Below, one piece after another: positions 8,801 through 18,700 of a stretch of 64,000 bases of DNA. Within the stretch, counting starts at the first letter, position 1, and each line of letters starts with the position of its first letter. The notes below the pieces were generated by a model. It was not told where the DNA came from, did no database searches, and worked only from the letters and a program-made list of their open reading frames with translations. The stretch is from contig CAUDZT010000002.1 in assembly GCA_958453935.1 (NCBI GenBank), positions 1-64,000 on the forward strand, in the 5' to 3' direction. The position numbers and the translations under genes are program-made. The stretch is from an uncultured Collinsella sp. Its GTDB lineage: Bacteria > Actinomycetota > Coriobacteriia > Coriobacteriales > Coriobacteriaceae.

Positions 8801-9325
8801 CTACCGCTGAGCCTGTCCCCCGGTGCCAATCTGGACATCGACGATAACCTGGCGATAGCTGATGCCGCAGGAGTCGAGGATGCGGCGGCTGATGCGGCCA
8901 TCATCGGTGTCGGCATACTTATTGTCCAGGTAGACAACCTCGCCCACGCCCACCTGCGCCAAAATCTTGGCGCAGTCGTGGCACGGGAACAGCGTGACGT
9001 AGACCGTGGAACCCTCGAGGTCCTTGAGCGAGCCACGGTAGTTGAGCACGGCGTTGGCCTCGGCATGGACCACGTAGTTGTGCTTGTCCTGCAGCGGGTC
9101 GTCGCTCGTACCCCACGGGAAAAAGTCGTCGTTGAGCGCCGAGGGTGTACCGTTGTAGCCCACCGAAAGGATGCGGTGGTTGGTGCTGGCGATGCACGCA
9201 CCCACCTGTGTGTTGGGGTCCTTGCTGCGGCGCTGCGCGGCGATGGCCACGCTCATAAAGAACTCGTCCCAGCTAATGACGTCCAGGCGCTTGCCTGACG
9301 AAGTTTGATGAAGATCGTCCGACAT
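8801..9325 (-). CDS. dCMP deaminase (ComEB-like)
   Basis: This 174-residue zinc-dependent deaminase has the two zinc-site motifs HAEANAVLNY (His ligand plus proton-shuttling Glu) and PCHDCAKIL (two Cys ligands). The N-terminal SWDEFFMSVAIAAQRRSKDPNTQVGACI is that of deoxycytidylate deaminases, which supply dUMP for dTMP synthesis. I chose the ATG at 9325, twelve codons inside the longest open frame, because GGAGGTGTCTGCC precedes it. The last codons (GTGGQAQR) are written by GGCACCGGGGGACAGGCTC, which looks like a worn GGGACAG element and may be a late addition to the C-terminus. Confidence 0.9.
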   Translation of the reverse strand: MSDDLHQTSSGKRLDVISWDEFFMSVAIAAQRRSKDPNTQVGACIASTNHRILSVGYNGTPSALNDDFFPWGTSDDPLQDKHNYVVHAEANAVLNYRGSLKDLEGSTVYVTLFPCHDCAKILAQVGVGEVVYLDNKYADTDDGRISRRILDSCGISYRQVIVDVQIGTGGQAQR

Positions 9326-9409
9326 GGCAGACACCTCCGTAATCGCAATAGTTTGACCCATTGTAGCAGGTGAAAGGTGGAGGCGTTTGTCCCACCGGCG
9401 CCCTCACTT

Positions 9410-10261
9410 TTACACGCGGCGGGGCTTTTGGTTGATGCGGTAGAGCTCGGCGAGACCCCGCAGCGTCAGCGCGTCATCGACCGTCAGGCTATGGCCGACC
9501 AGCGCCGCAAGTGCCTCGGCATCGTCGCCGGTAATGACGATGGGTACATTGCCCTCCCCCGCGGCCTTGGTCGCGCGCATCTCGGCAAGCACCATGTCGA
9601 GCATGCCGTCGATGCGTGCCACCTCGCCCAGAACCACGCCCGAACGCATGGCCTCGCGCGTGTTGCGGCCGATTACATGTGTGGGTGCCGAGGGCTCGAC
9701 CTGCGGCAGGCGCGCCGCAGCAGCCGAAAGCGAGCGGGCGCCGAGCGCCAGACCCGGCGCGATGACGCCGCCGACAAAGGTTCCGCGCGCATCGATAACC
9801 TCGATATTGGTTGTGGTACCCAGGTCGATTACGATGCACGGAGAGCCATAGACGGCGCGGGCCGCCACGGCATCGGCGATGCGGTCAGGACCGATCTCGG
9901 CCGGGTCATCGTAGTGCACGGGCATGCCGGTTTTGAGGCCCGGCCCCACGGTGAGCACGCGCCCCGTGCAGGTGCGGGAAAGCGCCGCCTTCCACGGACG
10001 CTCGAGCGCCGGGACTACACAGCTCAGCACGGCCGCGGCGGGTGCAAGCACCCCGGGCACACCTGCATCGGCGGCGAGCGCGCCCATGACCTGCATAAGT
10101 CGCATGCGCGCTTCGTCGGCCGTAATGCTCGACGGCGTCGTGATCTCGCATGTCGCAAGCGGACATTCCTGCGCCGCGGCCGAATCCTCTGCAAACAGGC
10201 CAAAGCGAATGAACGTGTTGCCCACGTCGACCGTCAATATATATGCGCACCCATTAAGCAT
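9410..10261 (-). CDS. coaX: Type III pantothenate kinase
   Basis: The 283-residue enzyme phosphorylates pantothenate in the first step of CoA synthesis. The ASKHA-fold motifs are present: TVDVGNTFIRFGLF at the N-terminus (phosphate 1), IGPDRIADAVAA, the second phosphate motif VIDLGTTTNIEVID, and the pantothenate-site loop FVGGVIAPGLALGARSL. The ATG at 10261 has AAAGGAG eight bases upstream, and this start removes 18 codons from the longest open frame. The gene is divergent from the OPT transporter. Confidence 0.93.
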   Translation of the reverse strand: MLNGCAYILTVDVGNTFIRFGLFAEDSAAAQECPLATCEITTPSSITADEARMRLMQVMGALAADAGVPGVLAPAAAVLSCVVPALERPWKAALSRTCTGRVLTVGPGLKTGMPVHYDDPAEIGPDRIADAVAARAVYGSPCIVIDLGTTTNIEVIDARGTFVGGVIAPGLALGARSLSAAAARLPQVEPSAPTHVIGRNTREAMRSGVVLGEVARIDGMLDMVLAEMRATKAAGEGNVPIVITGDDAEALAALVGHSLTVDDALTLRGLAELYRINQKPRRV

Positions 10262-10307
10262 CGTCGGCGCTCCTTTCGTCTGTCCAGCAGTATATCGCCT
10301 ACCTAAA

Positions 10308-10343
10308 CCAGTCATCCCAAAATGACTGGCTTGCGGTTATACT
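10308..10343. promoter_or_regulatory. Palindrome between coaX and the OPT gene with a possible -10
   Basis: A perfect 8-bp inverted repeat, CCAGTCAT-CCCAAA-ATGACTGG (10308-10329), is followed by TATACT at 10338. It may be an operator for the divergent transporter gene. No -35 was clear. Confidence 0.4.
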
Positions 10344-10453
10344 GATGCGCGGCCGCGCGCGAGCTCACGCGGCGGCCCTTGGTAACCCGACTTCCCGCGC
10401 CGTATCCGTAACGGCGCTCCCGGGGGAAGCGGATATACGCAAAGGAGTTTTAT

Positions 10454-12157
10454 ATGAGCAATCCCTCGAACCGCGCTTCGATGCGCGGGCAACTCACGCT
10501 GCGCGGCGTCGTCATCGGCGTCCTTGGCTGCGTGATCATCACGGCAAGCTCGGCCTACACCGCCCTCAAGATGGGCGCACTCCCCTGGCCAATCGTCTTC
10601 GCTGCCGTCATCTCGCTGTTCTTCCTTAAGCTCATGGGCAACGCCAGCCTCAACGAGGCAAACGTCACCCACACCATCATGTCCGCGGGCGCCATGGTCG
10701 CCGGCGGTCTGGCGTTTACCATCCCGGGCGCCTGGATGCTGGGCTATGCCGACCAGATCAGCTGGCTCGACATGTTTATCGTGGCGCTCGCCGGCACCAT
10801 CCTGGGCCTGCTGGCCACCGCGCTCATCCACCGTCACTTTATCGTGGACGCCGCGCTGGAGTTCCCCACCGGCAACGCCGCAGCTCAGACCTTGCGCGCG
10901 ACCGAGGCCGGCGGCAAGACCGGCAAGCAGCTCTTTGGCTCCATGGCCATCGCCGGCATCTATAGCGTGCTGCGCGACGCCCTGGGCGTGGTGCCCAGCA
11001 TGCTATGCACGCTCAACATCCCCGGCGTGACCTTTGGCATCTACAACTCGCCCATGCTGCTCTCCGTCGGCTTCCTCGTGGGCTTCGCCCCGGTCGCCTT
11101 CTGGTTTGCCGGCGCCCTGCTGGGCAACTTTGGCATCATCGTGGGCGGCACCGCTGCCGGTCTGTTCGATGTTGTGACCGCGCAGGGCATCGTCAAGTCC
11201 CTGGGCATGGGCCTCATGATGGGCTTTGGCGTCGCCGTCGTCCTCAAGGACATCCTGCCGCAGGTCGCCGGTATCGTCCGCGGCCTCGCCGCCGACAGCT
11301 CCACCGACACCGACGAGCAGTCGCTCATCTCGGGCTCCCTTAAGCTCGACGCCGGCATCATCGGCCTGGGCGCCGCCGCCATCGCCGTGATCATCGCCAT
11401 CGCGCTCGACCTTGGTCCCGTCCCGGCCGTCATCGTGACGCTGTTCACCTTTGTCACTACCATCATGAGCGCACAGAGCTGCGGCCAGACGGGCATCGAC
11501 CCCATGGAAATCTTTGGCCTCATCGTCATGCTCATCGTGGCCGCCTTCGCTCAGATCGCTCAGGTCAAGCTGTTCTTTATCGCCGGCATCGTGGCCGTGG
11601 CGTGCGGCCTTGCGGGCGACGTCATGAACGACTTTAAGGCCGGCGCCGTGCTGGGCACCAACCCGCGTGCGCAGTGGATCGGCCAGGCCATCGGCGGCAT
11701 CGTGGGCGCCCTGGTCGCCGCAGCCGTCATGGTCGCGCTGGTTACCGCCTATGGTCCGGACGCCTTTGGTCCCGACAAGAGCTTCGTGGCCGCACAGGCA
11801 AGCGTCGTCGCCACCATGGTCTCGGGCATCCCGAGCGTGCCGTGGTTCGCAGGCGGCTTTATCGCCGGCATCGTCATGTACTGGCTCGGCATTCCGGCCA
11901 TGATGATCGGCCTGGGCGTGTACCTGCCGTTCTACATGTCGCTCACGGCCTTCTTGGGCTCCTGCGCCAAGCTCGCCTACGACAAGTGGGCCGCACGCCG
12001 CGACGCCGCTGCCGGTCTTTCGGACGAGGAGAAGGCCTCCAAGGATGCCGCCTCCCAGGAGCAGGGCCTGGTCGTCGCCAGCGGCCTGCTCGGCGGCGAG
12101 TCCATCGTCGGCGTTATCCTGGCGTTTGTCTCTGTTGGTCTGAGCCTGCTGGGGTAG
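10454..12157 (+). CDS. OPT-family oligopeptide or metal-chelate transporter
   Basis: This 567-residue protein is hydrophobic throughout, with about 14 membrane segments. Its N-terminal GVVIGVLGCVIITASSAYTALKMG and the EFPTGNAAAQTLRATEAGG loop (near residue 138) are OPT superfamily hallmarks; the EFPxG motif follows the fourth or fifth helix. Members import oligopeptides or siderophore-like chelates with a proton gradient; the substrate cannot be read here. AAAGGAG lies six bases before the ATG, and a strong terminator follows the gene. The gene stands alone. Confidence 0.88.
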   Translation: MSNPSNRASMRGQLTLRGVVIGVLGCVIITASSAYTALKMGALPWPIVFAAVISLFFLKLMGNASLNEANVTHTIMSAGAMVAGGLAFTIPGAWMLGYADQISWLDMFIVALAGTILGLLATALIHRHFIVDAALEFPTGNAAAQTLRATEAGGKTGKQLFGSMAIAGIYSVLRDALGVVPSMLCTLNIPGVTFGIYNSPMLLSVGFLVGFAPVAFWFAGALLGNFGIIVGGTAAGLFDVVTAQGIVKSLGMGLMMGFGVAVVLKDILPQVAGIVRGLAADSSTDTDEQSLISGSLKLDAGIIGLGAAAIAVIIAIALDLGPVPAVIVTLFTFVTTIMSAQSCGQTGIDPMEIFGLIVMLIVAAFAQIAQVKLFFIAGIVAVACGLAGDVMNDFKAGAVLGTNPRAQWIGQAIGGIVGALVAAAVMVALVTAYGPDAFGPDKSFVAAQASVVATMVSGIPSVPWFAGGFIAGIVMYWLGIPAMMIGLGVYLPFYMSLTAFLGSCAKLAYDKWAARRDAAAGLSDEEKASKDAASQEQGLVVASGLLGGESIVGVILAFVSVGLSLLG

Positions 12158-12182
12158 GCCGAACAACAACGCACCAGCGCAG

Positions 12183-12221
12183 AGCGCGGGGTCGGAATCA
12201 AACCGGCCCCGCGCTTTTTTG
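12183..12221 (+). terminator. Intrinsic terminator after the OPT gene
   Basis: An AGCGCGGGGTCGG stem with its complement CCGGCCCCGCGCT is followed by six T residues. Confidence 0.9.
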
Positions 12222-12372
12222 TCTATTTGACTCTTATGATCCTCACGGCGTTTTAGCCATGTCGATTGTCCTGACTTCCAGGTCAACAAACCTTGTCTGA
12301 CACCTCGCCTAACGCGGTGTAGAGTAAAGACGACAGACGCAAGAAGCGGCTCAGAAGCTAAACGAGGTAAGC

Positions 12373-13512
12373 ATGGAACTCGACAAACAACAGATCAAGC
12401 GGCTGCGCGAGCGTCATCATCGTCGTCACGGTATACGCCCTGCACACAGCGAGGCCATGGAGAATGCCACCCGTTTCCTTAAGCAGGCGTTCAACATACG
12501 CGAGGGACGCGCGCCCTATCACGTGATTCGCAAGCGCTTTGTAAACGGGGCGCGCCTGACTGGCTCACACTTATGCATCCTGATCATTGCCATGTTGATC
12601 GCGAGCATCGGCCTCGATATCGACTCGGACATTGCCATCGTGGGCGCCATGCTCATCTGTCCGCTCATGGGCTCGGTCCTTGCCATGGCATACGGCATCG
12701 CCACGCTCGACCGCGAGATTGCCGTCGAGGCAATTGCCGGCCTCGCGCTGCAGATGGTCTTTTGTCTAATCACGTCCACGCTGTACTTTAAGCTCTCGCC
12801 CCTTGGCACCACCACGGCCGCCATCATCGACAACTCGACACCGACTGTGTGGGACCTTGCCGTCGCGCTCGCGGGCGGCTTTGCGGGCGGACTGGGCAAC
12901 TCGCGCGACCAGGAACCCGCCACGCTCATCGCCGGCGTGGCCGTGGCGACCGCGCTCATGCCGCCCCTGTGCGCGGCGGGCTATGGCATCGCCATCGCAA
13001 GCGGGTCGCTGTTTCTTTCAGCCCTCTACGAGTTTGGCATCAACGTGGTCTTTATCGCACTGGCTGCCGAAGCCGTGCTGCTTCTTTTGCGCGTGCCGCT
13101 CAAGCGCGACCTCAACGGCGACGGCATTGTGACCGCCGAGGAAAATGCCGAGGTCGATGAGCTGTCACACAAGGTGCGCCGCCGCATCATCGTGGGCACG
13201 GTGATCTTTGCCATCCCCTGCATCGTTATGACGGCGGGGTCTATTGGCTCGGCGCAGGCCGGCGTGCAGGACGGTTACGGCGTCACCGAAACCACGCGCG
13301 AGCTTGCCGCGGTGCTGCCGGGCTTTAAGGATTACACCGTTGCCGTCGAGACCTCGGCCACCGAAGGCGAGGAGGAGGGCCTTGTCGAGCGCGAGGTTGT
13401 CGCCCATGTGACGACAAGCGAGGTGCTTGGGGCACACGACCGCCGTGTAGCCCGCAAGCTCATCGACCTCAATGTGCCCGAGCTCGATCGCGTGGAGTTT
13501 GATGTGCAGTAA
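12373..13512 (+). CDS. DUF389 (TIGR00341-like) membrane protein
   Basis: The 379-residue protein has an N-terminal basic region, five or six membrane segments (about residues 55-225 and 270-290) and a soluble C-terminus. The stretch IAIVGAMLICPLMGSVLAMAYG near residue 90 and GGLGNSRDQEPATLIAGVAVATALMPPLCAAGYGIA are typical of DUF389 (formerly TIGR00341/TIGR00271). The role of the family is not established. GAGGTAAGC precedes the ATG. The usual N-terminal soluble domain of longer DUF389 proteins is replaced by a short His/Arg-rich leader. Confidence 0.85.
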   Translation: MELDKQQIKRLRERHHRRHGIRPAHSEAMENATRFLKQAFNIREGRAPYHVIRKRFVNGARLTGSHLCILIIAMLIASIGLDIDSDIAIVGAMLICPLMGSVLAMAYGIATLDREIAVEAIAGLALQMVFCLITSTLYFKLSPLGTTTAAIIDNSTPTVWDLAVALAGGFAGGLGNSRDQEPATLIAGVAVATALMPPLCAAGYGIAIASGSLFLSALYEFGINVVFIALAAEAVLLLLRVPLKRDLNGDGIVTAEENAEVDELSHKVRRRIIVGTVIFAIPCIVMTAGSIGSAQAGVQDGYGVTETTRELAAVLPGFKDYTVAVETSATEGEEEGLVEREVVAHVTTSEVLGAHDRRVARKLIDLNVPELDRVEFDVQ

Positions 13513-13586
13513 TACGCGACGTGAGATGGATGCGCGCAGCCGCGCGTCACGACATGGCGCAGACGTGACGCGGGCCACGAGCAAAT

Positions 13587-13617
13587 AGCGGGACGCGGTC
13601 CATGGCCGCGCCCCGCT
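13587..13617. terminator. Hairpin between convergent genes
   Basis: AGCGGGacGCGG pairs with CCGCgcCCCGCT. It lies between the convergent DUF389 gene and the small membrane protein gene and may serve both. It lacks a clear T-run. Confidence 0.4.
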
Positions 13618-13637
13618 CGCTGATTTATTGCCGTGAA

Positions 13638-14087
13638 TCAGCTGTCCGCATCGACATCGCCAGACTCCACTGTAAACGCCGGACCGGTACTCACCAGATA
13701 AAAACGGGTCACCTTGGTATCTCTAAATAGGTAGAGCAAGCCCTGATCGCGTCGGCGCGAAATATACGCCACGTGGACCGTACCGAATTCTTCGCCGTTT
13801 TCCTTCTTTAATATCAGGATGTTGGGGTCATCCGCACGCTTAAACTGCCCGTCTGTGCAGATTCCGTCTTGGTCGACCAGCTGCCATCGACAGTTGTCCT
13901 CCTCAAGAAAAGCCAGGGTTTCCCGACTTGTTTCGTCATCCCGATAGTAACCGTCAATGGCAAAGCCTTCGGAAGCACATTCCTGCATATAGGATGTTTC
14001 TCGACTTATAGCGAACTGCCCTATAGCGCCCAGGAGCACAGCTAGGCAAACCACTGCAAGGGTTATCGAGATAGTACGGCGGCCCAT
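13638..14087 (-). CDS. Hypothetical anchored extracytoplasmic protein
   Basis: This 149-residue protein has one N-terminal hydrophobic segment (about residues 5-26, ISITLAVVCLAVLLGAIGQF) and no lipobox. A polar domain follows with two cysteines (near 37 and 66) that might pair outside the cell. I do not recognise the family. The ribosome binding site is poor, but the open frame, the hydrophobic signal-anchor and its position opposite a converging gene support a real gene. Base composition is slightly more AT-rich than its neighbours. Confidence 0.6.
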   Translation of the reverse strand: MGRRTISITLAVVCLAVLLGAIGQFAISRETSYMQECASEGFAIDGYYRDDETSRETLAFLEEDNCRWQLVDQDGICTDGQFKRADDPNILILKKENGEEFGTVHVAYISRRRDQGLLYLFRDTKVTRFYLVSTGPAFTVESGDVDADS

Positions 14088-14286
14088 ATTAACCAGCCCG
14101 ATACTTGTTTAACGGAGCACGAAACATACTTGGTACCTCCGATATCATGGCGAATGTCGCCAGCAGACTGGCGACAACTATATGTTTCTAACATTAAACC
14201 ATATGGCTGCCACTCGCGGAGGGGGCATCGGCGAACGGTGCATTTTTGCGTTCTATTGGGCAAACGTCAACGCGCGCTACAGCTCT

Positions 14287-14321
14287 TGCTCGACCTATTC
14301 AGATCTTGTCGCATACTACCG
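14287..14321. repeat. Half copy of the CGGAAGTATGCGGCAAA palindromic element
   Basis: These 35 bases match 15579-15613 with four mismatches (shared core CCTATTCAGAT, then CGCATACT). No matching second arm is visible here, so this looks like a remnant of the element at 15.5 kb. Nothing else was found in 14088-14357 except a 9-bp hairpin, TGTCGCCAG/CTGGCGACA, at 14155-14176. Confidence 0.6.
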
Positions 14322-14357
14322 TAGATCCTCAACGCTTCCGCCCCCAAGAGATCATTT

Positions 14358-15317
14358 TTAGTACGTAAAGAAGCCCTCGCCCGAGCTTTCGCCCAGCTTA
14401 CCTTCGTCGAGCATTTTCTTGAGGACGGAGGCCATGGCCTTAAAGTTGTAGGGCATCATCATCTTTTTGAGCAGCGGGCTCACCAAGCCCGGGACCTTTT
14501 GGTACTGCATGACGATGTTGTACGCCGTCTGGATGCCCACGGTGTCGAACACGCGGAACGGCCCCTTGGGAGCGCCGGTGCCGCGCGTCCACGCGAGGTC
14601 GATGCTCTTGGGGTCACTCACGCCCGAGACATACAGGTCAAGGCCCGAAAGCAGCCACGGCACCAGCATGGAATTGAGCAGGTAGCCGTTCTTTTCCTTG
14701 TTGACGGGCAGGGCAAGCATACGGATATCGTTGGCAAAGTCGACGAGCTCGTCGAAGTAGCGCTTGTCGGTTTGGTCCTGTGCCATGACCTCGGTCATGT
14801 TGTTCTTCCAGATGGAGTTGGCAAAGTGCAGCGACAGGTACTTCTCGGGACGGCCGGTGTACTTGGCAAAGGTGCTCGGCAGCAGCGTGGATGAGTTGGT
14901 CACGATGACGGTCTTTTGCGGCAGAACCGGGGCGAGCTTCTTGTAGAAGTCGATCTTTGCCTGGGTGTCCTCGGCCATAGACTCGATGACCAGGTCGGCG
15001 TCGGCCACGGCCTTGGCAAGATCGAGCTCCAGCTTGAGTGTGGAGTAGGCACGCTCGACGGCGGCGAGCGCCGCTTCCTTGTCGAAGGGCTGGGTGCCAT
15101 CGGCGATACCGGCGCACCACTCGCCCGTACCGTCCGCCATGCCCTCGATTGCCGCGATGTACTCCTTGCGCACGTGATCGATCTTGGGCTGGGTGCGGCC
15201 GATGCTGCCCTCGCTGCGCAGCCAAATCGTTACATCAAAGCCGCAGTAGGCAGCCTGAAAGGCAATCTGGCTTCCCAACACGCCGCCGCCGGCAACACAA
15301 ACGGTCTTGTAGCTCAT
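14358..15317 (-). CDS. 3-hydroxyacyl-CoA dehydrogenase
   Basis: This 319-residue NAD-dependent enzyme has the Rossmann motif VAGGGVLGSQIAFQAA at the N-terminus, ADLVIESMAED near residue 105 and the catalytic region SLHFANSIWKNNMTEVM. The C-terminal helical domain has GYLLNSMLVPWLLSG. The family oxidises 3-hydroxyacyl-CoA or, in fermenters, reduces acetoacetyl-CoA to 3-hydroxybutyryl-CoA. GAGAGG lies eight bases before the ATG. The gene lies near the acyl-CoA dehydratase activase, which fits CoA-ester metabolism, but no thiolase or crotonase is seen in this window. Confidence 0.88.
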   Translation of the reverse strand: MSYKTVCVAGGGVLGSQIAFQAAYCGFDVTIWLRSEGSIGRTQPKIDHVRKEYIAAIEGMADGTGEWCAGIADGTQPFDKEAALAAVERAYSTLKLELDLAKAVADADLVIESMAEDTQAKIDFYKKLAPVLPQKTVIVTNSSTLLPSTFAKYTGRPEKYLSLHFANSIWKNNMTEVMAQDQTDKRYFDELVDFANDIRMLALPVNKEKNGYLLNSMLVPWLLSGLDLYVSGVSDPKSIDLAWTRGTGAPKGPFRVFDTVGIQTAYNIVMQYQKVPGLVSPLLKKMMMPYNFKAMASVLKKMLDEGKLGESSGEGFFTY

Positions 15318-15485
15318 GGAACGGTCCTCTCTTACGTAATTCCATAGATGTGTATTTATTCAACCGTAAGGATGACGCGCGCTGGGGGTGGGTTCTATAA
15401 ACGGGCGGTATTTCGCGGCAAACGGCTACATATGTTCATTATCTCGGGGCTTCAAGGGCAATTTATGGTGCCACCGAGACGTCGT

Positions 15486-15616
15486 TTTCGGAAGTATGCG
15501 GCAAATTCCGGAACTCTTGAGCACATCCTGGTTTTTCACCAATAAAACCGCAGGTACAGAGCTTGGACATATCCGATGTGCTCGGCCTATTCAGATTTTG
15601 CCGCATACTTCCGAAA
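15486..15616. repeat. Nested palindromic element, outer arms 20 bp
   Basis: The outer arms, TTTCGGAAGTATGCGGCAAA at 15486 and its exact complement at 15597, enclose a second inverted pair, GAGCACATC (15519) and GATGTGCTC (15575). It occupies most of the 416-bp gene-free stretch 15318-15733; I see no coding sequence there. Confidence 0.8.
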
Positions 15617-15670
15617 TCTAAGTTCGCAAAGGGTGATAGTTGGGGCGTTTACGCAACAGATGTCCAGTAA

Positions 15671-15705
15671 AAACGGGTGGCAGCCGGTATGGCTACCACC
15701 CGTTT
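15671..15705 (-). terminator. Intrinsic terminator after the activase gene
   Basis: AAACGGGTGG...CCACCCGTTT forms a stem on the minus strand ending in CGTTTTTACT, 30 bases past the stop codon. Confidence 0.85.
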
Positions 15706-15733
15706 GTCTCATATCTAGCCCATAGCGGGCAAG

Positions 15734-18700
15734 CTACTTCTTAATGCCGCGTCCCAGACGCTCGGCGACCGACGCCACGGCCTCCTCGCTGGCCGGCCCG
15801 CAGCTCACGCAGCCGTCGTGGGCGCGCATCTGACCGGTGACCTCGTCCATCGCGAGCGGCGCCACCTTCTCGAGCTTAAAGCCCTTGCCCGCGCGCATGT
15901 TCTCCTTGGCCACACTGATCATGAGCTTAATACGGTTGAGCTGGTTGACCTCGGACGCACCGGGGTCGTAGTCCACCGCGACAATGTTGCTCTCGGGATG
16001 CTGGCGGCGCAGCTCCTTGATCACGGCCTTGCCCACCACGTGGTTGGGCAGGCACGCGAAGGGCTGCGTGCAGATGATGTTGGGCGCACCATGGTCGATC
16101 AGGTCGAGCATCTCGGCCGTGAGCAACCAGCCCTCGCCCATGTTGTTGCACACCGAAAGTACCGTACGGGCCTTTTCGGCCATGGTGCCGATGCGCTCGG
16201 GCGCCTCGAAGCGGCGGGACTTCTCGAGCATCTCCTCCACCGGCGTGCGCATCCAGTCCACAAGCTTGATGAGCGCTTGCATGCCCGCGCGTGTAGTAGC
16301 AGAGCTTCCCAGCTCGTCCTTCTGCAGCTCGGCGTTGCTCATGGAGTACAGGAAGAAGTCGAGCAGGCCCGGCACCACGGCCTCGCAGCCCTCGCGCTCG
16401 ATGACATCGACCACGTGGTTGTTTGCCGTGGGATGGAACTTGACCAAGATCTCGCCGACCACGCCCACGCGCGGCTTAGTACCCTCGCCCACGAGCGGCA
16501 TGGTGTCGAACGCTCGGATGGCCTCGCGGCACAGCTTGGTGTAGTTGTGGCGGTTGAACTTGGGCGCCAACTTGCGGGCGCGCGCCATGTACTCCTCGTA
16601 GAGCGCGTTGGCGGCACCGGGCGTGGCCTCGTACGGGCGGCAGCGGTAGAGCATCTGCATCATCACGTCGCCAAAGAGCACCGCGTAGACTGCCTGCTTA
16701 AGCAGCGCCGGCGTAATCTTAAAGCCGGGGTTGTCCTCGCCGAGCGCCACAGCCGAAAGCGAGATCACCGGAATCTCAGGGTGACCGCTCTCGCGCAGGG
16801 CTTTGCGAATGAGCGCGATGTAGTTGGTAGCACGGCAGCCGCCGCCGGTCTGACTGATGACCACGGCCGTCTTGGACAGGTCGTACCGACCGCTCTCGAT
16901 GGCCTCCATGATCTGGCCCGTCACCAGGATCGACGGATAGCAGATGTCATTGTTCACATAGCGCAGGCCGGCCTCGACGGCGTCGTGATCGGTCGAGGGC
17001 AGCAGCTCCAAGTTGTAGCCGGCACCGCGGAACACCTCTTTGACCAGGTCAAAGTGGATCGGCGCCATCTGCGGGCACAGGATGGTGTAGCCCTCGTCGC
17101 GCATCTGCTCGGTAAAGGGCACCTTCGGCCATGCGGTCGAAGCACTCTCGCGCTGAGCCTCAAACGTGTACTTGCGGCTCGCGAACGCGGGGGCATCCGT
17201 GGAGGGCGCCACCGGCGCGGCATCGCCCTGCTCGTAAGCCTCGCCCGCGGCCGTGGCCTCGGCCAAGCGCTCGGCCTCCTGGTCCTTAAGCGCGGCCATG
17301 AGCGAGCGGATGCGGATGCGCGCGGCACCCAGGTTGGACACCTCGTCGATCTTGAGCACGGTGTAAATCTTGCCGCTGGCTTCCAGGATCTCCTGCACCT
17401 GGTCGGTGGTCAGGGCGTCCAAGCCGCAGCCGAAGGAGTTGAGCTGGATCAGGTCCAGGTCGTTGCGCATCGTCACAAAACGAGCGACGGCGTACAGGCG
17501 GCTGTGGTACATCCACTGGTCGACGACGCGAATCGGACGCTCGGGCTTTACCAGATGCGCGAGCGAATCCTCGGTAAAGACCGCAAAGCCAAAGCTCGAG
17601 ATAAGCTCGGGCAGGGCGTGGTTGATCTCGGGGTCGTTATGGTAGGGACGACCGGCGAGCACGATGCCGTGACCGCCGTGGTCCTCGACCCACTTAAGGG
17701 CCTCCTCGCCCATGGTCTGGATGTCCTCGTGGAAGCGCGCGTCGGCCTCAAAGGCAGCGTTGACGGCGGCATCGACCTCGGAGCGCGTGATCTTGGGTCC
17801 ACGCACGCGACCGCGACCGGCCTCAGCATCGGCCACGCGGTCGACGGCGAGCACCTGGTACAGGCGGCGCTTGAGCTCGGTCTTGTCATGATAGGGCACA
17901 AACGGGTACAGGAACTCGATGTTCTGCTCGCGGATCTCGTCGATGTTGAGTGCCAACGCCGTGGGGTAGCTCATGACGATGGGGCAGTTGTAACAGTTGC
18001 CGGCGGTCGGGTCCTCCTTGCGCTCCCAACGCACGCACGGCATCCAGATAAAGTCGACGTCGCGGTCGATAAGGTTCATCACGTGGCCGTGGCTCATCTT
18101 GGCCGGATAGCACACGCTCTCGGACGGCATGGACTCGATGCCCGCCTGGTAGGTCTTTTTGCTCGACTGGTCGGACAGCTGCACGCTAAAGCCCAAGCGC
18201 GTAAAGAACGCATGCCAGAAGGGGTAGTTCTCGTACATGTTGAGCGCGCGCGGGATGCCGACGGTGCCGCGCGGGGCCTCGTCGGGGCTCAGCACCTCGC
18301 GGTTAAAGAGCAGCTCGTTTTTCTTTTTGAAGAGGTTGGGGGCCTCGGTCTTCTGCTTTTTGTGGCCGGCGCCCTTCTCGCAACGGTTGCCGGTAATGAA
18401 GCGCCTACCGCCGCCAAAGTCGTTCACAGTAAGCTGGCAGTTGTTAGAGCAACGGCCGCAACGGACATGCTTTTGCGTCACGGTGAGGTGTGCGATATCC
18501 TCAGCCGAAAGGATGGTCGAGGTGCCGTCGGCGCCGGCGCGATCGCGGGCGAGCAGGGCCGCACCGTAGGCGCCCATGCAGCCGGCGATGTCAGGGCGCA
18601 CGGCATGCACGCCGGTGAGCTGCTCAAACGCGCGCAGCGTGGCATCGGACATAAAGGTGCCGCCCTGGACGATCACCTGGCTGCCGATCTCCTTGGGGTC

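Noticed and set aside
8801..8830. An eleventh copy of the GGGACAG element at the end of the dCMP deaminase gene
   Set aside because: It has GGCACC and GGGGACAGGC but no paired arms, so it may be a worn copy or a chance match.
11003..12289. Long open frame antisense to the OPT gene
   Set aside because: Shadow of the transporter gene; it is strongly polar, low in complexity, and reads through the terminator.
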